Assembly: GCA_005518205.2 (NCBI GenBank)
Contig: RFFC02000005.1
Coordinates: 27,082-91,081, forward strand
Direction: 5' to 3'
Length of the DNA: 64,000 nt
Source of the DNA: Hormoscilla sp. GUM202
GTDB lineage: Bacteria > Cyanobacteriota > Cyanobacteriia > Cyanobacteriales > Desertifilaceae
Position 1 is the first letter of the stretch. Each line of letters begins with the position of its first letter. A model generated the notes under the pieces. It searched no databases. It worked only from the letters and a program-made list of their open reading frames with translations, and was not told where the DNA came from. Below are positions 37,053 to 46,481 of the stretch, piece by piece. The translations under genes were made by a program, and so were the position numbers.

Positions 37053-37565
37053 ATGACTACCGCAATGCTGGACTTAGCCAAAATTAAATCTATCGCTCAA
37101 TCCTATTCGGCGCAAGAACTCTTTGCCGCACTGGTTTGGCAGCGTCGGTTTAATCAGTTTAACGGAGAAGAAGTCATTACCGACCTCTCCCACCACCCAG
37201 AATTATGGGCAAGCTTTATGTTTACAAAACCTATTTTTGCACCAGACCCCAATGCACTCAGCTTTAATGGCCTGCTTGATACCCTCCTAGCAATGGCAAA
37301 CTATCGTCCGATGCCGGAAACCAGCATTATCCATTTCGTTGCCTATCCTGCCGATACCCTATACATTCTTACAGAAAACCAAGATACAATAGTAGCTCAA
37401 CTGATGGACTTCGGCAAAAAGTGGCAAGCTGATTCGGTGGAGGTCGCAGATGGCACGAATGAGAACTACGGTTGGCGCCTCCAACGCCGACTGCAGGGGG
37501 GACTATATGGCGATCGCGATCGCGAAGACCGGGATGCCGTCATTGTTGCCTATTGGTGGGATTAA
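37053..37565 (+). CDS. Hypothetical soluble protein
   Basis: A 170-residue protein without signal peptide or membrane helix. It starts MTTAMLDLAKIKSIAQSYSA and ends with an acidic, aromatic VIVAYWWD. I recognise no domain. The codon pattern is normal and a HIP1-type GCGATCGCGATCGC lies in the frame near 37509. It precedes the PD-(D/E)XK-like gene by 61 bases on the same strand and may be co-transcribed. Confidence 0.6.
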   Translation: MTTAMLDLAKIKSIAQSYSAQELFAALVWQRRFNQFNGEEVITDLSHHPELWASFMFTKPIFAPDPNALSFNGLLDTLLAMANYRPMPETSIIHFVAYPADTLYILTENQDTIVAQLMDFGKKWQADSVEVADGTNENYGWRLQRRLQGGLYGDRDREDRDAVIVAYWWD

Positions 37566-37626
37566 TTACCAGTGCGATCGCTTACCAGTATTTGAGAGAA
37601 GAGGTTCCGGTCAAAAAGTCTGTACA

Positions 37627-38250
37627 ATGAGTAATGTTATGACTAGACCTCCGATTTTGAATCCAGAGGAAAGCTACAGCTTTAGCAGATACGCCGAACT
37701 CACCTTTGACCCAGAGGATATTCTGGCGGAGTTAGGTTTTAATTTAGAAAAGGCCGATCTACGGCTTCCCCAATTTGCCGGACATTTGGACTGCACCGAT
37801 CTAAAAAAGAGATTAGAGCAAGATATCCTCTACGTTGACCTTACCAGTGAAACGGCACGTCGAGAGGTTTTGATTGTACCAACGCTATTAGAAATTTGCC
37901 GTTTATCTCGGACAAGGTTAAAGATCCATTATCCCGTCCTAGTGAATAACTTTTTGCAAGGAATTATAGACTACTGCGTTATCTCACAAAATAACTTGCT
38001 AGTCGTAGAAGCAAAAAATGCAGATTTATCAAGAGGATTTACACAACTGGCAGTGGAATTAATTGCTCTGGATCGGTGGACAACCTTGGATGTTCCCATA
38101 CTTTATGGCTCCGTGACCGCCGGAGATATATGGAATTTCGGTCTCTTGCAGCGCGATCGCAAATCTGTGGTTCAGGATATTAATCTCTATAGATACCCAG
38201 CGGATTTGGAGGAATTGTTACGCATTCTTATGGGAGTTATTCAATCTTAA
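37627..38250 (+). CDS. PD-(D/E)XK-like nuclease-fold protein, second family member
   Basis: I chose ATG at 37627, which gives 207 residues (MSNVMTRPPILNPEESYSFS); the frame is open 59 codons further upstream but that part overlaps the previous gene. The core reads GIIDYCVISQNNLLVVEAKN, with Asp and Glu-x-Lys in PD-(D/E)XK spacing, then AVELIALDRW and ILYGSVTAGDIWNFGLL. It has the same layout as the protein at 35026-35628, so the two form a local family of unknown role. Confidence 0.78.
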   Translation: MSNVMTRPPILNPEESYSFSRYAELTFDPEDILAELGFNLEKADLRLPQFAGHLDCTDLKKRLEQDILYVDLTSETARREVLIVPTLLEICRLSRTRLKIHYPVLVNNFLQGIIDYCVISQNNLLVVEAKNADLSRGFTQLAVELIALDRWTTLDVPILYGSVTAGDIWNFGLLQRDRKSVVQDINLYRYPADLEELLRILMGVIQS

Positions 38251-38254
38251 TTCA

Positions 38255-38569
38255 ATGCAATTACAACAGCACCACAAAAAACCAATTATCTTGTTTGTAA
38301 AAATTCTCTCTACAGTTCTCATCGCTAGCGCGATCGCCTTAGAATTCTGGCATCTTTATGCAACTTTCACCCAAACGCCTATTCCCAATTTTCTGAATAT
38401 CATTTTTGGGATCGAACGCTTTGCTCCGATCGCGCACTTACTGGAAGGCGCGATCGCAGCTTTCTCTGCCAAACCCCAAAACCAGATCGCTTATGGAACA
38501 TACAGTTTTTTTGTCGGGACAGTTGGTTTGCTAGAATTGTTTTACTGGCCAGATAGCAATGATGAATAA
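38255..38569 (+). CDS. Small membrane protein
   Basis: A 104-residue protein starting five bases after the previous stop. Two hydrophobic segments are clear (IILFVKILSTVLIASAIALE and a C-terminal TYSFFVGTVGLLELFYW), with a short hydrophobic middle. I do not recognise a family. Close spacing suggests co-transcription with the upstream PD-(D/E)XK-like gene. Confidence 0.65.
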   Translation: MQLQQHHKKPIILFVKILSTVLIASAIALEFWHLYATFTQTPIPNFLNIIFGIERFAPIAHLLEGAIAAFSAKPQNQIAYGTYSFFVGTVGLLELFYWPDSNDE

Positions 38570-38679
38570 TGCAAATAACTTCAGTCCCTTACTGGTTAAA
38601 ACTGACTGGTAAGGAACTGAAAATCTGTTTAAGCTTAACTGCGATGGTGGTGGGCGGTGCCCACCCTACGAAAATCTGT

Positions 38680-39477
38680 TTAGCCGCCCAATTCTTGCGA
38701 TCGCCTACTTGACTCTCGCACCGCTTCTATCAATGCCGAACGGAAACCCGCTTCTTCTAGTTTAGCAATTGCTGCAATTGTAGTACCCCCAGGACTGGTA
38801 ACTCTGTCTTTTAATTGGGCTGGATGCAGCCCAGTTTCTTGCAGCAACTGGGCCGTTCCCAGTACCGTTTGGATCGCCAACTGGGAGGCGATCGCCCTCG
38901 GCAGCCCCGCACAAACGCCCCCATCTGCCAAAGCTTCGATTACAATTGCCACATAGCCAGGGCCCGAGCCAGATAAACCCGTCACCGCATCCATCAGGTA
39001 TTCTGGCACCTCCACCACTTCACCTACAGCGGACAAAATTCCCTTAACCATCTCAACCTGGTCCGGGGATACATGCTTACCAGGGGCGATCGCACTTATC
39101 CCCGCCCCCACCATTGCAGGAGTATTCGGCATCACTCTCACCACCGGTCGAAAAGGAAACGCCGCTTCCAACTTACTCAAAGGTACGCCCGCCAAAATTG
39201 ACACCACTACTGGCACCTTTACCCCTGCCAAATCTGCCGCCACCGCTGCAAACACCTGGGGTTTAATCGCCAACAGCAACACCTCTGTCGCCGCCGCTGC
39301 AGCATGATTATCCGTCGTCAATGCTACCTCATATTGCTGCGCCAACAAATCGCGCCTTTGCGGCATCGGTTCGCTCACCAAAATCTCTGATGCTTGATAA
39401 ATCTGCCGCGCAATTAAGCCGGATAAGAGAGCTTCTCCCATTACCCCGCCACCAATTATGCCAAGTTTTACAGACAC
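38680..39477 (-). CDS. proC: Pyrroline-5-carboxylate reductase
   Basis: A 265-residue enzyme reducing pyrroline-5-carboxylate to proline with NAD(P)H. The Rossmann loop LGIIGGGVMGEALLSGL is at the N-terminus, followed by LLAIKPQVF, RVMPNTPAMVGAG and the C-terminal signature DRVTSPGGTTIAAI. It is the last gene of the conserved minus-strand group pipX-yggS-sepF-proC, 160 bases after sepF. Confidence 0.95.
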   Translation of the reverse strand: MSVKLGIIGGGVMGEALLSGLIARQIYQASEILVSEPMPQRRDLLAQQYEVALTTDNHAAAAATEVLLLAIKPQVFAAVAADLAGVKVPVVVSILAGVPLSKLEAAFPFRPVVRVMPNTPAMVGAGISAIAPGKHVSPDQVEMVKGILSAVGEVVEVPEYLMDAVTGLSGSGPGYVAIVIEALADGGVCAGLPRAIASQLAIQTVLGTAQLLQETGLHPAQLKDRVTSPGGTTIAAIAKLEEAGFRSALIEAVRESSRRSQELGG

Positions 39478-39636
39478 TTTTTTTGCTAATTGATACTTGT
39501 GCGGCGTTTAACCCTCACAAATCTAACAACTAGATATGTGCAAGTATAACATCCGCATTATGAGAGATGTGTAAGTTTTTGGGCACTTAGTCGCAACTCA
39601 GTTGTCCGGGCGCGTAGGACGGGCCGATCTCCTGTC

Positions 39637-40218
39637 CTACTGAGCCATCCGTGCCGGTTCATCTGTCCATGCCGAGGATGGAGTCACCGCCACCGCTGGA
39701 CGCACTGGGCGCATTTGCGACTGGGGACCCTCGCCCACCGACTGAGTTCTCACCTGGACACAACTGGGAGTGAACAGAAAGATGCTTTCCCCTATCCGTT
39801 CTTGGTGACCCTCAATAGCATAGGTGCCACCAGCCACAAAATCTACAGCTCGTTGCGCCTGATCTGGGTCCATCATCGTCAGATTCAGGACAACAGACTT
39901 CCTCTCCCGTAGCGCTTGAATCGCTTGAGGCATTTCCTCAAAAGTACGCGGTTCCATTACCATCACTTCTGACATGCCGTTTACCGCTCCTGGCATCCCG
40001 ATTACATTATTCATGTTTGGTGCGACTCCTGTTTCCTGCGCTACATCTAAGCGTTCCCGCGACCTACGTCTCGGACGTGGTTCTTCCTCTGGTTTTGGTT
40101 CGGGATGCTCTTCTGTGTAAATGTTTTGGTAATCTTCGGGATCCATTTCCTCATACCCGTAATCATAAGCTGGTTCATTGAGACCTACGAAATCTCGTAA
40201 CTTAGAAATCAGATGCAT
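39637..40218 (-). CDS. sepF: Cell division protein SepF
   Basis: A 193-residue cytoplasmic protein that tethers and bundles FtsZ at the division site. It has the N-terminal amphipathic region ([12 protein letters not shown]), a charged disordered linker ([20 protein letters not shown], then basic [10 protein letters not shown]), and the SepF domain with [20 protein letters not shown] and the [20 protein letters not shown] core. The C-terminal 40 residues are Pro-rich. It is downstream of yggS as in most cyanobacteria. Confidence 0.95.
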   Translation of the reverse strand: MHLISKLRDFVGLNEPAYDYGYEEMDPEDYQNIYTEEHPEPKPEEEPRPRRRSRERLDVAQETGVAPNMNNVIGMPGAVNGMSEVMVMEPRTFEEMPQAIQALRERKSVVLNLTMMDPDQAQRAVDFVAGGTYAIEGHQERIGESIFLFTPSCVQVRTQSVGEGPQSQMRPVRPAVAVTPSSAWTDEPARMAQ

Positions 40219-40377
40219 GGTTTACAAACCCTCCTTAATCAAGTCATACTTCCCTTCTACCCTAGAGCACCCACTAGCATAAAAGATGCGATTGCGCTGC
40301 GCGCACGCTACGCGAACGGGAAGTTTATTTTACTTATACCGCCTCTTTTTAGAAGTGCTACTACAGCAAGCCGTCTA

Positions 40378-41055
40378 CTAAGTCTCATTACTGCCATCGG
40401 CAAATAAAATTCGTCCTAAGCGCACCATTGTCGCACCGGCTCTCACCGCCAACTGGTAATCATTCGACATACCCATAGACAGATGCTGCATTTGGATCTG
40501 GGACCAGTTTTGCAGTCTTATTTTATCAGCTAATTGGGCAGTTTGCTCAAAAAAATTTTCGATTTCGGCAGTTTCTAGTCTCAAAGGGGGAATGCTCATC
40601 AGACCCTGAATCTTCAGGTTCCTACATTGCTCCAATTGGTGCAAGTCAGCCATGATATCAGGGATCGTCCAACCTGATTTATTGGGATCCCTGAGGATTT
40701 TTACCTGTAGCAAAACTTGCGGCTTCCGGGAGCGACCCTCAGCCAGCAGATCGAGCCTTTGTGCGAGTTTGAGGCTGTCAATGGAATGGATCCAGTGGAA
40801 TTGTTCTAAGGCCTTTTGGGCTTTATTATTTTGCAGATGTCCGATCAGGTGCCAGGTGATATCTGGCAGGTCCTGAAGCATAGCCTGTTTTGTGGCCGCC
40901 TCTTGGATGCGACTCTCGCCAAAATCACGTAGGCCAGCGGCATAAGCTGCCCGCATAGTCTCAACTGGCACCTGCTTGGTGACGGCTATCAGCCGGACTG
41001 AGGTCGGGAGTTGGGAGCGAATGTTCGCGATGCGTTGGGCGACGGTGCCTGTCAT
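40378..41055 (-). CDS. pipY: PLP-binding protein YggS/PipY
   Basis: A 225-residue YggS-family protein that binds pyridoxal phosphate and takes part in vitamin B6 and amino-acid homeostasis; in cyanobacteria it is called PipY. The PLP lysine is in LIAVTKQVP, followed by FGESRIQEA and WHLIGHLQNNK. QHLSMGMSNDYQLAVRAGAT at the end binds the phosphate. Its ATG overlaps the pipX stop (ATGA), showing tight translational coupling. Confidence 0.95.
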   Translation of the reverse strand: MTGTVAQRIANIRSQLPTSVRLIAVTKQVPVETMRAAYAAGLRDFGESRIQEAATKQAMLQDLPDITWHLIGHLQNNKAQKALEQFHWIHSIDSLKLAQRLDLLAEGRSRKPQVLLQVKILRDPNKSGWTIPDIMADLHQLEQCRNLKIQGLMSIPPLRLETAEIENFFEQTAQLADKIRLQNWSQIQMQHLSMGMSNDYQLAVRAGATMVRLGRILFADGSNET

Positions 41056-41318
41056 GGGAACGTGCGCTTATGAATAACCTGAAGTTTATCGTGTTCGCTT
41101 AATTCACCAGTGCGACGCAGGGAGCGCATCCGGTTTTCCACCATAATGCGAGCATCGTTGCGACTGACTGGATCGAATTGTAGCCCATCGGGATTGTTCG
41201 TGACCACAAAGAACAGGCGTTGAGCATAGAGTGTTGTAAACAATTCCCCACCTGCTTCCACTATACATATTCTGAAAAGTAGACCAAAAGTGGGATGATT
41301 TAAGTAATTTTCCGACAT
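41052..41318 (-). CDS. pipX: PipX, coactivator of NtcA and PII partner
   Basis: An 88-residue protein that binds either the nitrogen regulator NtcA (as coactivator) or PII, depending on nitrogen status. The Tudor-like domain reads LFRICIVEAGGELFTTLYAQ then RLFFVV, and the helical end has DARIMVENRMRSLRRTGELS. The length is exactly that of the family. It overlaps pipY by four bases. A MITE lies 58 bases upstream of its start codon, where its promoter would be expected. Confidence 0.95.
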   Translation of the reverse strand: MSENYLNHPTFGLLFRICIVEAGGELFTTLYAQRLFFVVTNNPDGLQFDPVSRNDARIMVENRMRSLRRTGELSEHDKLQVIHKRTFP

Positions 41319-41376
41319 TCAAGTTCAGGAAGGGTGGACAAGAAATGAACACAGACAGATCGACCTACTGCCCCTA

Positions 41377-41575
41377 GAGCGTCGGTCCATTAATAATACT
41401 TGACAAATTTCAACTACTGTGTATGTCCGAAAAATCAGTATATTCTCGTAAAAATATCTGGCCTTCACTCCCTCTGGACATCATGATTTTATCCAAAATC
41501 TGTTCTACTGAACGGGCGAGCGGGCATATACACATTTCTTTTTTTTTGTCAACCCCCTCTACTGGACCGACGCTC
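41377..41575. mobile_element. 199-bp MITE with TA target duplication (IS630/mariner type)
   Basis: Perfect 13-base inverted ends (GAGCGTCGGTCCA / TGGACCGACGCTC) are each flanked by TA (41375-41376 and 41576-41577), giving a 16-base symmetric boundary CTAGAGCGTCGGTCCA. There is no coding capacity. A TA duplication is the mark of IS630/Tc1-mariner transposition. It sits just upstream of pipX, after the gene at 42508-41612. Confidence 0.85.
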
Positions 41576-41611
41576 TAGCCTGCCCTAGGCTTGTCTGCAA
41601 CACCGGGCAGG

Positions 41612-42508
41612 CTAGGGACCAGCCTGACGGCCCCACATTAAGCGAGTGACCCAAAGTATAGCCAACAGAACTAACACTAGCCAATCACCCCATTTTAAGC
41701 GCAGTTGGTGCCACTGTACCCGATGTCGATCGGGACTGGTAAAGCCCCGCACTGTCATGGCACTGGCAATTTGGTCGGCCCGCAATAGCAGATTTTCCAG
41801 CAGCCGCTGGGCTACTATCAACCAAACCCGAGCACTACGCTTGAGACCTAGCTTTTTCCAGTTGATGGCTCGTGTCTGAACAGAGCGAACTAAATTCTGT
41901 ACTTCTTCGAGCACTAGGGAGATAAACCGCAGGGACAGGGTCAAGGTGAGGGCTATTTCCGTTACTGGCACCTTCACCCGCTTCAAGGGTGCCATCAGGT
42001 CCTCGATCCCAGCTGTTATTTCCTCTGGGGCCGTGGTCAGCAGATACAGGTTGGTACTGTAGATGACTGTAAAGATTAAGGTAGCAACTCGCAGGCCCAG
42101 ATCCAAGGAGCGGCGGGTAACTTCGATCGCGAATAGCTTCAGATCCAGGTCTAACAAGATATAGTTGTAGTCGGTCGGCTGGGGATAAACTAAATCGTTG
42201 GCAGGGAGGCGGGGTTGAGATGGGATTACCAGTCCATCCCCAGCGATCGCGGTGATGATGACGACAAACACGGCTAATAGTAGCAGCCAACCTGACTGCT
42301 GACGCCATACCCGCCAAGGTATTGACGCTGTCAGGGTAAGCAGCATCAGCAGGACCACCAGTATGATTCTAAACTCAGTGCTCGCTAAAATTGGAGCCAG
42401 TAGAAAGCTCAACAACCAGCAGAGTTTCACTCTGGGGTCTATCCGGTGCAGCCAGGTAACCGGTTGTTCGAGATATAGCCCGATCGGGAGACTACGCAGT
42501 AAGTCCAT
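41612..42508 (-). CDS. EcfT/CbiQ-family energy-coupling transporter membrane protein
   Basis: A 298-residue membrane protein of the CbiQ/EcfT family, the transmembrane T component that joins ATPases to a substrate-binding S component in vitamin or metal importers. About six hydrophobic segments are present, with the cytoplasmic RSVQTRAINWKKL loop and a RADQIASAMTVRGF motif (the Ala-Arg-Gly signatures that contact the ATPases). No S component or ATPase is adjacent. It lies between der and pipX in the conserved cluster. Confidence 0.9.
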   Translation of the reverse strand: MDLLRSLPIGLYLEQPVTWLHRIDPRVKLCWLLSFLLAPILASTEFRIILVVLLMLLTLTASIPWRVWRQQSGWLLLLAVFVVIITAIAGDGLVIPSQPRLPANDLVYPQPTDYNYILLDLDLKLFAIEVTRRSLDLGLRVATLIFTVIYSTNLYLLTTAPEEITAGIEDLMAPLKRVKVPVTEIALTLTLSLRFISLVLEEVQNLVRSVQTRAINWKKLGLKRSARVWLIVAQRLLENLLLRADQIASAMTVRGFTSPDRHRVQWHQLRLKWGDWLVLVLLAILWVTRLMWGRQAGP

Positions 42509-42571
42509 TTACAAGTGATTTTTGAATGGGGACTGGCGATCTATTCGTTGAACCAATCGCTTTACCATAAC

Positions 42572-43933
42572 TTAAACGCGGACGGCTCGGTTGACGCTCG
42601 CATCTTCGACATCGCGAGCTTTTTTGCCCCGCCACAGCAAGTGTATTGGCGTCCCAGTAAAGTCCAGATTTTTGCGTAACTGACTCTCTATGTACCGCCG
42701 GTAGTTTTCGGGAAAGCGTTTCGGCTCATTCACAAATAGGGCGATCGTCGGTGGCTGACTCCTGACTTGAGTGCCATAATATATTTTTCCCTGTCGTCCT
42801 TGTCTGCTGGTTGGGGGAGAGTGCCAACCGATCGCTTCCTGTAGCACTTCATTAATTACGGAGGTGCTCACCCGCCGCTGGTGCTGTTCTGCCGCTTTGT
42901 CCACCAGATCCAGAATCTTTTTGACTCGCTGACCCGTGATGGCGCTGACAAAAATGCTTTCTGCCCAATCGAGAAAATATAGCCTGTCTTTAACATGTCT
43001 CTGATAATCGAAGATTGTGTAGGAGTCTTTCTCGATCGCATCCCATTTATTTACCACGATCGCGCAGGCCCGTCCCTCGTCGGCAATGCGACTGGCTAGT
43101 TTTTGGTCTTGCTCGGTGATGCCATCGATCGCATCAATTACCAAAAGTACCACATCCGAGCGCCGAATGGCTTTGAAGGCACGATTGATGCCAAAGAATT
43201 CTGCACCGTACTCGACGTTTTTCTTTTTTCTAATCCCAGCGGTGTCTATCAGCCGGTATCTTTGGCCCTGCCGTTCCACTACAGTATCAATTGCATCCCG
43301 GGTGGTGCCTGATATGGGACTGACAATGGCCCGTTTTTCCCCGAGAAAGGCGTTCAATAAACTAGATTTGCCTACATTCGGGCGTCCGACGATCGCCACT
43401 TTGGTTTCTGTGATGTCTGGGATTTCTGAGACCAGAGGCAAGTGAGAGATCAACTCATCTAGCAATTCCCCCGTACCGTTGCCGTGAATGGCCGACAGGG
43501 CGAAGGGTTCGCCTAGACCTAGTTCCCAAAATTGGGTCGCCTGGATGAGTCCGAGTTCGAGGGATTCGCATTTATTCACCGCTAACAGCACTGGTACCGG
43601 TTGTTGGCGCAGCCATTGGGCAATTTCCGCGTCTGCTGCCGTTGGTCCTGCTTGTCCGTCCACGACGAACAGGGCCGCACTCGCTTGAGTTAATGCTGCC
43701 ATTGCCTGTTCTCGGATCAGGGGCAAGAATTCCGTATCATCGTCAAATACTAAGCCGCCAGTGTCCACTACCTGAAATTCCCGGTCTCGCCAGAAGGCGG
43801 TCCGATAGGTGCGATCGCGGGTTATTCCCGGTTCGTCATGTACGATCGCCTGCCGAGCGCCCGCCAGACGATTCACCATCGCGGACTTTCCTACATTCGG
43901 GCGTCCAATAATCGCTACTATAGGCAGTGCCAT
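42572..43933 (-). CDS. der: GTPase Der (EngA), ribosome assembly
   Basis: A 453-residue protein with two consecutive GTPase domains and a C-terminal KH-like domain, needed for 50S subunit maturation. The first P-loop is [13 protein letters not shown] (residues 7-17), with DTGGL and NKCE. The second is [14 protein letters not shown] near residue 183, with DTAGI and NKWD. The KH domain ends with [15 protein letters not shown]. It is 63 bases upstream of the EcfT-like gene. Confidence 0.96.
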   Translation of the reverse strand: MALPIVAIIGRPNVGKSAMVNRLAGARQAIVHDEPGITRDRTYRTAFWRDREFQVVDTGGLVFDDDTEFLPLIREQAMAALTQASAALFVVDGQAGPTAADAEIAQWLRQQPVPVLLAVNKCESLELGLIQATQFWELGLGEPFALSAIHGNGTGELLDELISHLPLVSEIPDITETKVAIVGRPNVGKSSLLNAFLGEKRAIVSPISGTTRDAIDTVVERQGQRYRLIDTAGIRKKKNVEYGAEFFGINRAFKAIRRSDVVLLVIDAIDGITEQDQKLASRIADEGRACAIVVNKWDAIEKDSYTIFDYQRHVKDRLYFLDWAESIFVSAITGQRVKKILDLVDKAAEQHQRRVSTSVINEVLQEAIGWHSPPTSRQGRQGKIYYGTQVRSQPPTIALFVNEPKRFPENYRRYIESQLRKNLDFTGTPIHLLWRGKKARDVEDASVNRAVRV

Positions 43934-44062
43934 AACTTATATTCTGTCAATAAAATCTGGTTCATACAATGAATTGTATCTTATCTTATTTTATATGACT
44001 GCTCATCTTTCGTTATCCAGCTCGCGCTTAAAATTAAGGCTCAATGAGTTCTAGGAGGGCAA

Positions 44063-45895
44063 ATGTTTAAATTATGGCAGCGGTTGTTTGACCGGGACGA
44101 CACCAACCAGTCCGGAGAGTCCACAAAATCCCCTGGGGAGTCCCCGCCCCTGACGGATGCTGATTATGAATTTTTGTTCGAGCAGTTGCTAGAAGGGGTG
44201 GCAGGGGGCTGGCAGCCCGATCGCATATTACAGTTTTTTGAGAAGCTGTCGGACAGGGGCAAGCAGGAGCAATGGGTAGAATGGTTGGGGCGGTTTAGAG
44301 AAAAGGTTCTGGCGTCACCGGTACCCGATCGGCAGTTGGCAGCCCGGATGATGCAGCTGGGGGACCAGACGAGCGCGATCCATTCTATCCAGGAAATTGG
44401 AGCGACTGCTTATGAAATCGGGATGCAACTGTCTAGACCGAACCAGGATGATGGTCAAATCTGGGAATATGACGGACCTGATGCTATTTCCACTGCTGAT
44501 TCTACTGCACCAGAGGTCAAACCTATCAGTCTGGATGAATTGTTGGTGCTGTTGCAGCAAGATGCCAACTTGGTTGCGCAAATGGCCCAGCAACTGGGTA
44601 TTGAAACTACCGATCCACAAGTGATTATTCAGACTATAATCGCTCGACAGCCTGCTACTGATGAAGCTACTGCTTGGTTCGATCGGGGCAATCAACAATA
44701 TAATGCGGGTGATTTGGCTGCTGCTATTGCTAGTTGGGAAAAAACTTGTCAAATCCAACCTGACTACGATGAAGCCTGGTATAATAAGGGCTTGGCCCTG
44801 CTGAATTTGTCACGCTACGATGAAGCGATCGCGAGCTTAGATCGGGCCCTGGCGATCTCAGATGACAAGCAAGAAGCTTGGAATAACCGGGGTTTGGCGT
44901 TGATGAATTTAGGAAGCTTTGATGAGGCGATCGCTAGCTATGAGAAGGCGATCGCCATTCAACCTAATTTTCCTGATGCTTGGAACAACCGAGGGGTGGC
45001 CCTGGCGAATTTGCAACGTTTCTCGGAAGCGATCGTCAGTTTAGATAAGGCCATATCTCTGAAACCGGACTTAGATGCAGCTTGGCAGATGCGGGGCTAC
45101 GTGTTGAGTAACTTAGGACGCCCCGAAGAGGCGATCGCTAGCTGGGACAAGGTTCTGGAAATTAAGCCGGACGACGGCAAAGTCTGGCAATTACGAGGGG
45201 TAGCACTGTTTAATTTAGAACGCTACGATGAGGCGCTAACTAGCTTTGACCGCACCATTGCCTGCCAACCCAATGACGAGGAAGCTTGGTTAAACCGAGG
45301 CATGGCCTTGTTTAAGTTGTCACGCCCCCTGGAGGCGATCGCTAGCTGGGATAAATCTCTGGAAATTAAACCAGATTACTACCTTTCCTGGCACAATCGC
45401 GGCTTTGCCCTGTACGATTTAAGCCGATATGATGAGGCGCTCTCTAGCTTCGAGCGCGCGCTAGAATTGAAACCAGATAACCAAAATTCCTGGTACAATC
45501 GAGGCAAGACTCTGTTTGATTTAGAACGCTACGATGAGGCGCTCGCTAGCTTCGAGCGCGTGCTAGAATTGAAACCAGATTTCTACCTCTCTTGGTATAG
45601 CAGAGGTGAGGTTTTGTTTAAGTTGGGACGCTATTCCGAGGCGATCGAGAGTTTTGATAAAGCGCTTAAATTGCAATCAGACCTGGCAGAAGCTTGGTAC
45701 GTTCGGGGTCAGGCTCTAGAAAAATTGTCCAGGTCAGAAGAGGCGATCGCTAGCTTAGACAAAGCGATTGAAATTGAACCTGACTACTATGAAGCTTGGG
45801 AGGTTCGGGGTCATCTGTTGCAGTCACTCGATCGCCGGTCGGAGGCTAGTGCTAGCTTAGACTGCGCTCGTGAAATTCGCCTCAGTCGAGAATAA
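44063..45895 (+). CDS. TPR-repeat protein
   Basis: A 610-residue protein. The first 190 residues are unique, acidic and mostly helical, ending with PISLDELLVLLQQDANLVAQ. From about residue 205 to the end there are about twelve tetratricopeptide repeats of 34 residues (consensus AWYNRGLALFNLGRYDEAIA). TPR arrays are protein-binding scaffolds; there is no enzyme domain. The repeats hold many in-register GCGATCGC sites. The ATG follows TAGGAGG, a strong ribosome site. Confidence 0.93.
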   Translation: MFKLWQRLFDRDDTNQSGESTKSPGESPPLTDADYEFLFEQLLEGVAGGWQPDRILQFFEKLSDRGKQEQWVEWLGRFREKVLASPVPDRQLAARMMQLGDQTSAIHSIQEIGATAYEIGMQLSRPNQDDGQIWEYDGPDAISTADSTAPEVKPISLDELLVLLQQDANLVAQMAQQLGIETTDPQVIIQTIIARQPATDEATAWFDRGNQQYNAGDLAAAIASWEKTCQIQPDYDEAWYNKGLALLNLSRYDEAIASLDRALAISDDKQEAWNNRGLALMNLGSFDEAIASYEKAIAIQPNFPDAWNNRGVALANLQRFSEAIVSLDKAISLKPDLDAAWQMRGYVLSNLGRPEEAIASWDKVLEIKPDDGKVWQLRGVALFNLERYDEALTSFDRTIACQPNDEEAWLNRGMALFKLSRPLEAIASWDKSLEIKPDYYLSWHNRGFALYDLSRYDEALSSFERALELKPDNQNSWYNRGKTLFDLERYDEALASFERVLELKPDFYLSWYSRGEVLFKLGRYSEAIESFDKALKLQSDLAEAWYVRGQALEKLSRSEEAIASLDKAIEIEPDYYEAWEVRGHLLQSLDRRSEASASLDCAREIRLSRE

Positions 45896-46139
45896 ATAGT
45901 AGGGTGGGCCAGCTCCCCGGGTAACTACCCCTACGCTGCCCAGACCTAATGTTTAACTTGAGAATGAAAAATTGAGAATTGAGAATGAAAAATTGAGAAT
46001 ATTATTGGGAAAATAAAATGGTCAGAAAAAATCAGATATTAATCAAATTAATTAGTCTCGTATTTTTACTGTTTTGTTAAAGCATACGATCCTGACAACT
46101 ATGGTTCTGGAATCACCAAAGCCAACTGGGAAAAGTATT
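45896..46139. other. Non-coding stretch before the MITE
   Basis: It contains a GTAGGGTGGGC repeat core at 45899, also seen at 25318, 38652 and 56116, and a twofold 17-base duplication (AATTGAGAATGAAAA near 45975). No gene is seen. Confidence 0.5.
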
Positions 46140-46375
46140 GGGTGCATCTCAGGATCTGTACCCCTCGTTCCCTGGCTGCTCTCCTCGGAGGGGGCGTTAC
46201 CCGGGGATCTGGCGCCTGCGACTCTGCGCTGCCGCCGTCTTCCGCATGCTCTTGTCCTGAAGGACATGCAGCGTGGCGGCAGCCATGCGCAGCGCCATCG
46301 GCATGCTCCAGACTGCGGCCTGGTGGGAACGGATTCGGGCGGAGGGCGACACAAATGCAAATATGAGATGCACCC
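46140..46375. mobile_element. 236-bp MITE related to the ISKra4-like element, with 8-bp target duplication
   Basis: The ends are 12-base inverted repeats (GGGTGCATCTCA / TGAGATGCACCC). AAAGTATT occurs directly on both sides (46132-46139 and 46376-46383). The first residues of the ends (GGGTGCATC-CA) and the 8-bp duplication match the element at 8814-10147, so that transposase family may have moved it. The GC-rich interior has no convincing gene; frames through it on both strands are chance. Confidence 0.85.
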
Positions 46376-46481
46376 AAAGTATTTAGTTCCTCCAGTATTT
46401 TTCACTTGCCCAATGGAGGAGAACGTTCTCCTGATGCTGCTTTTAGATTGGATTTACCATTGTAGGCGGCACGACCAGCAC

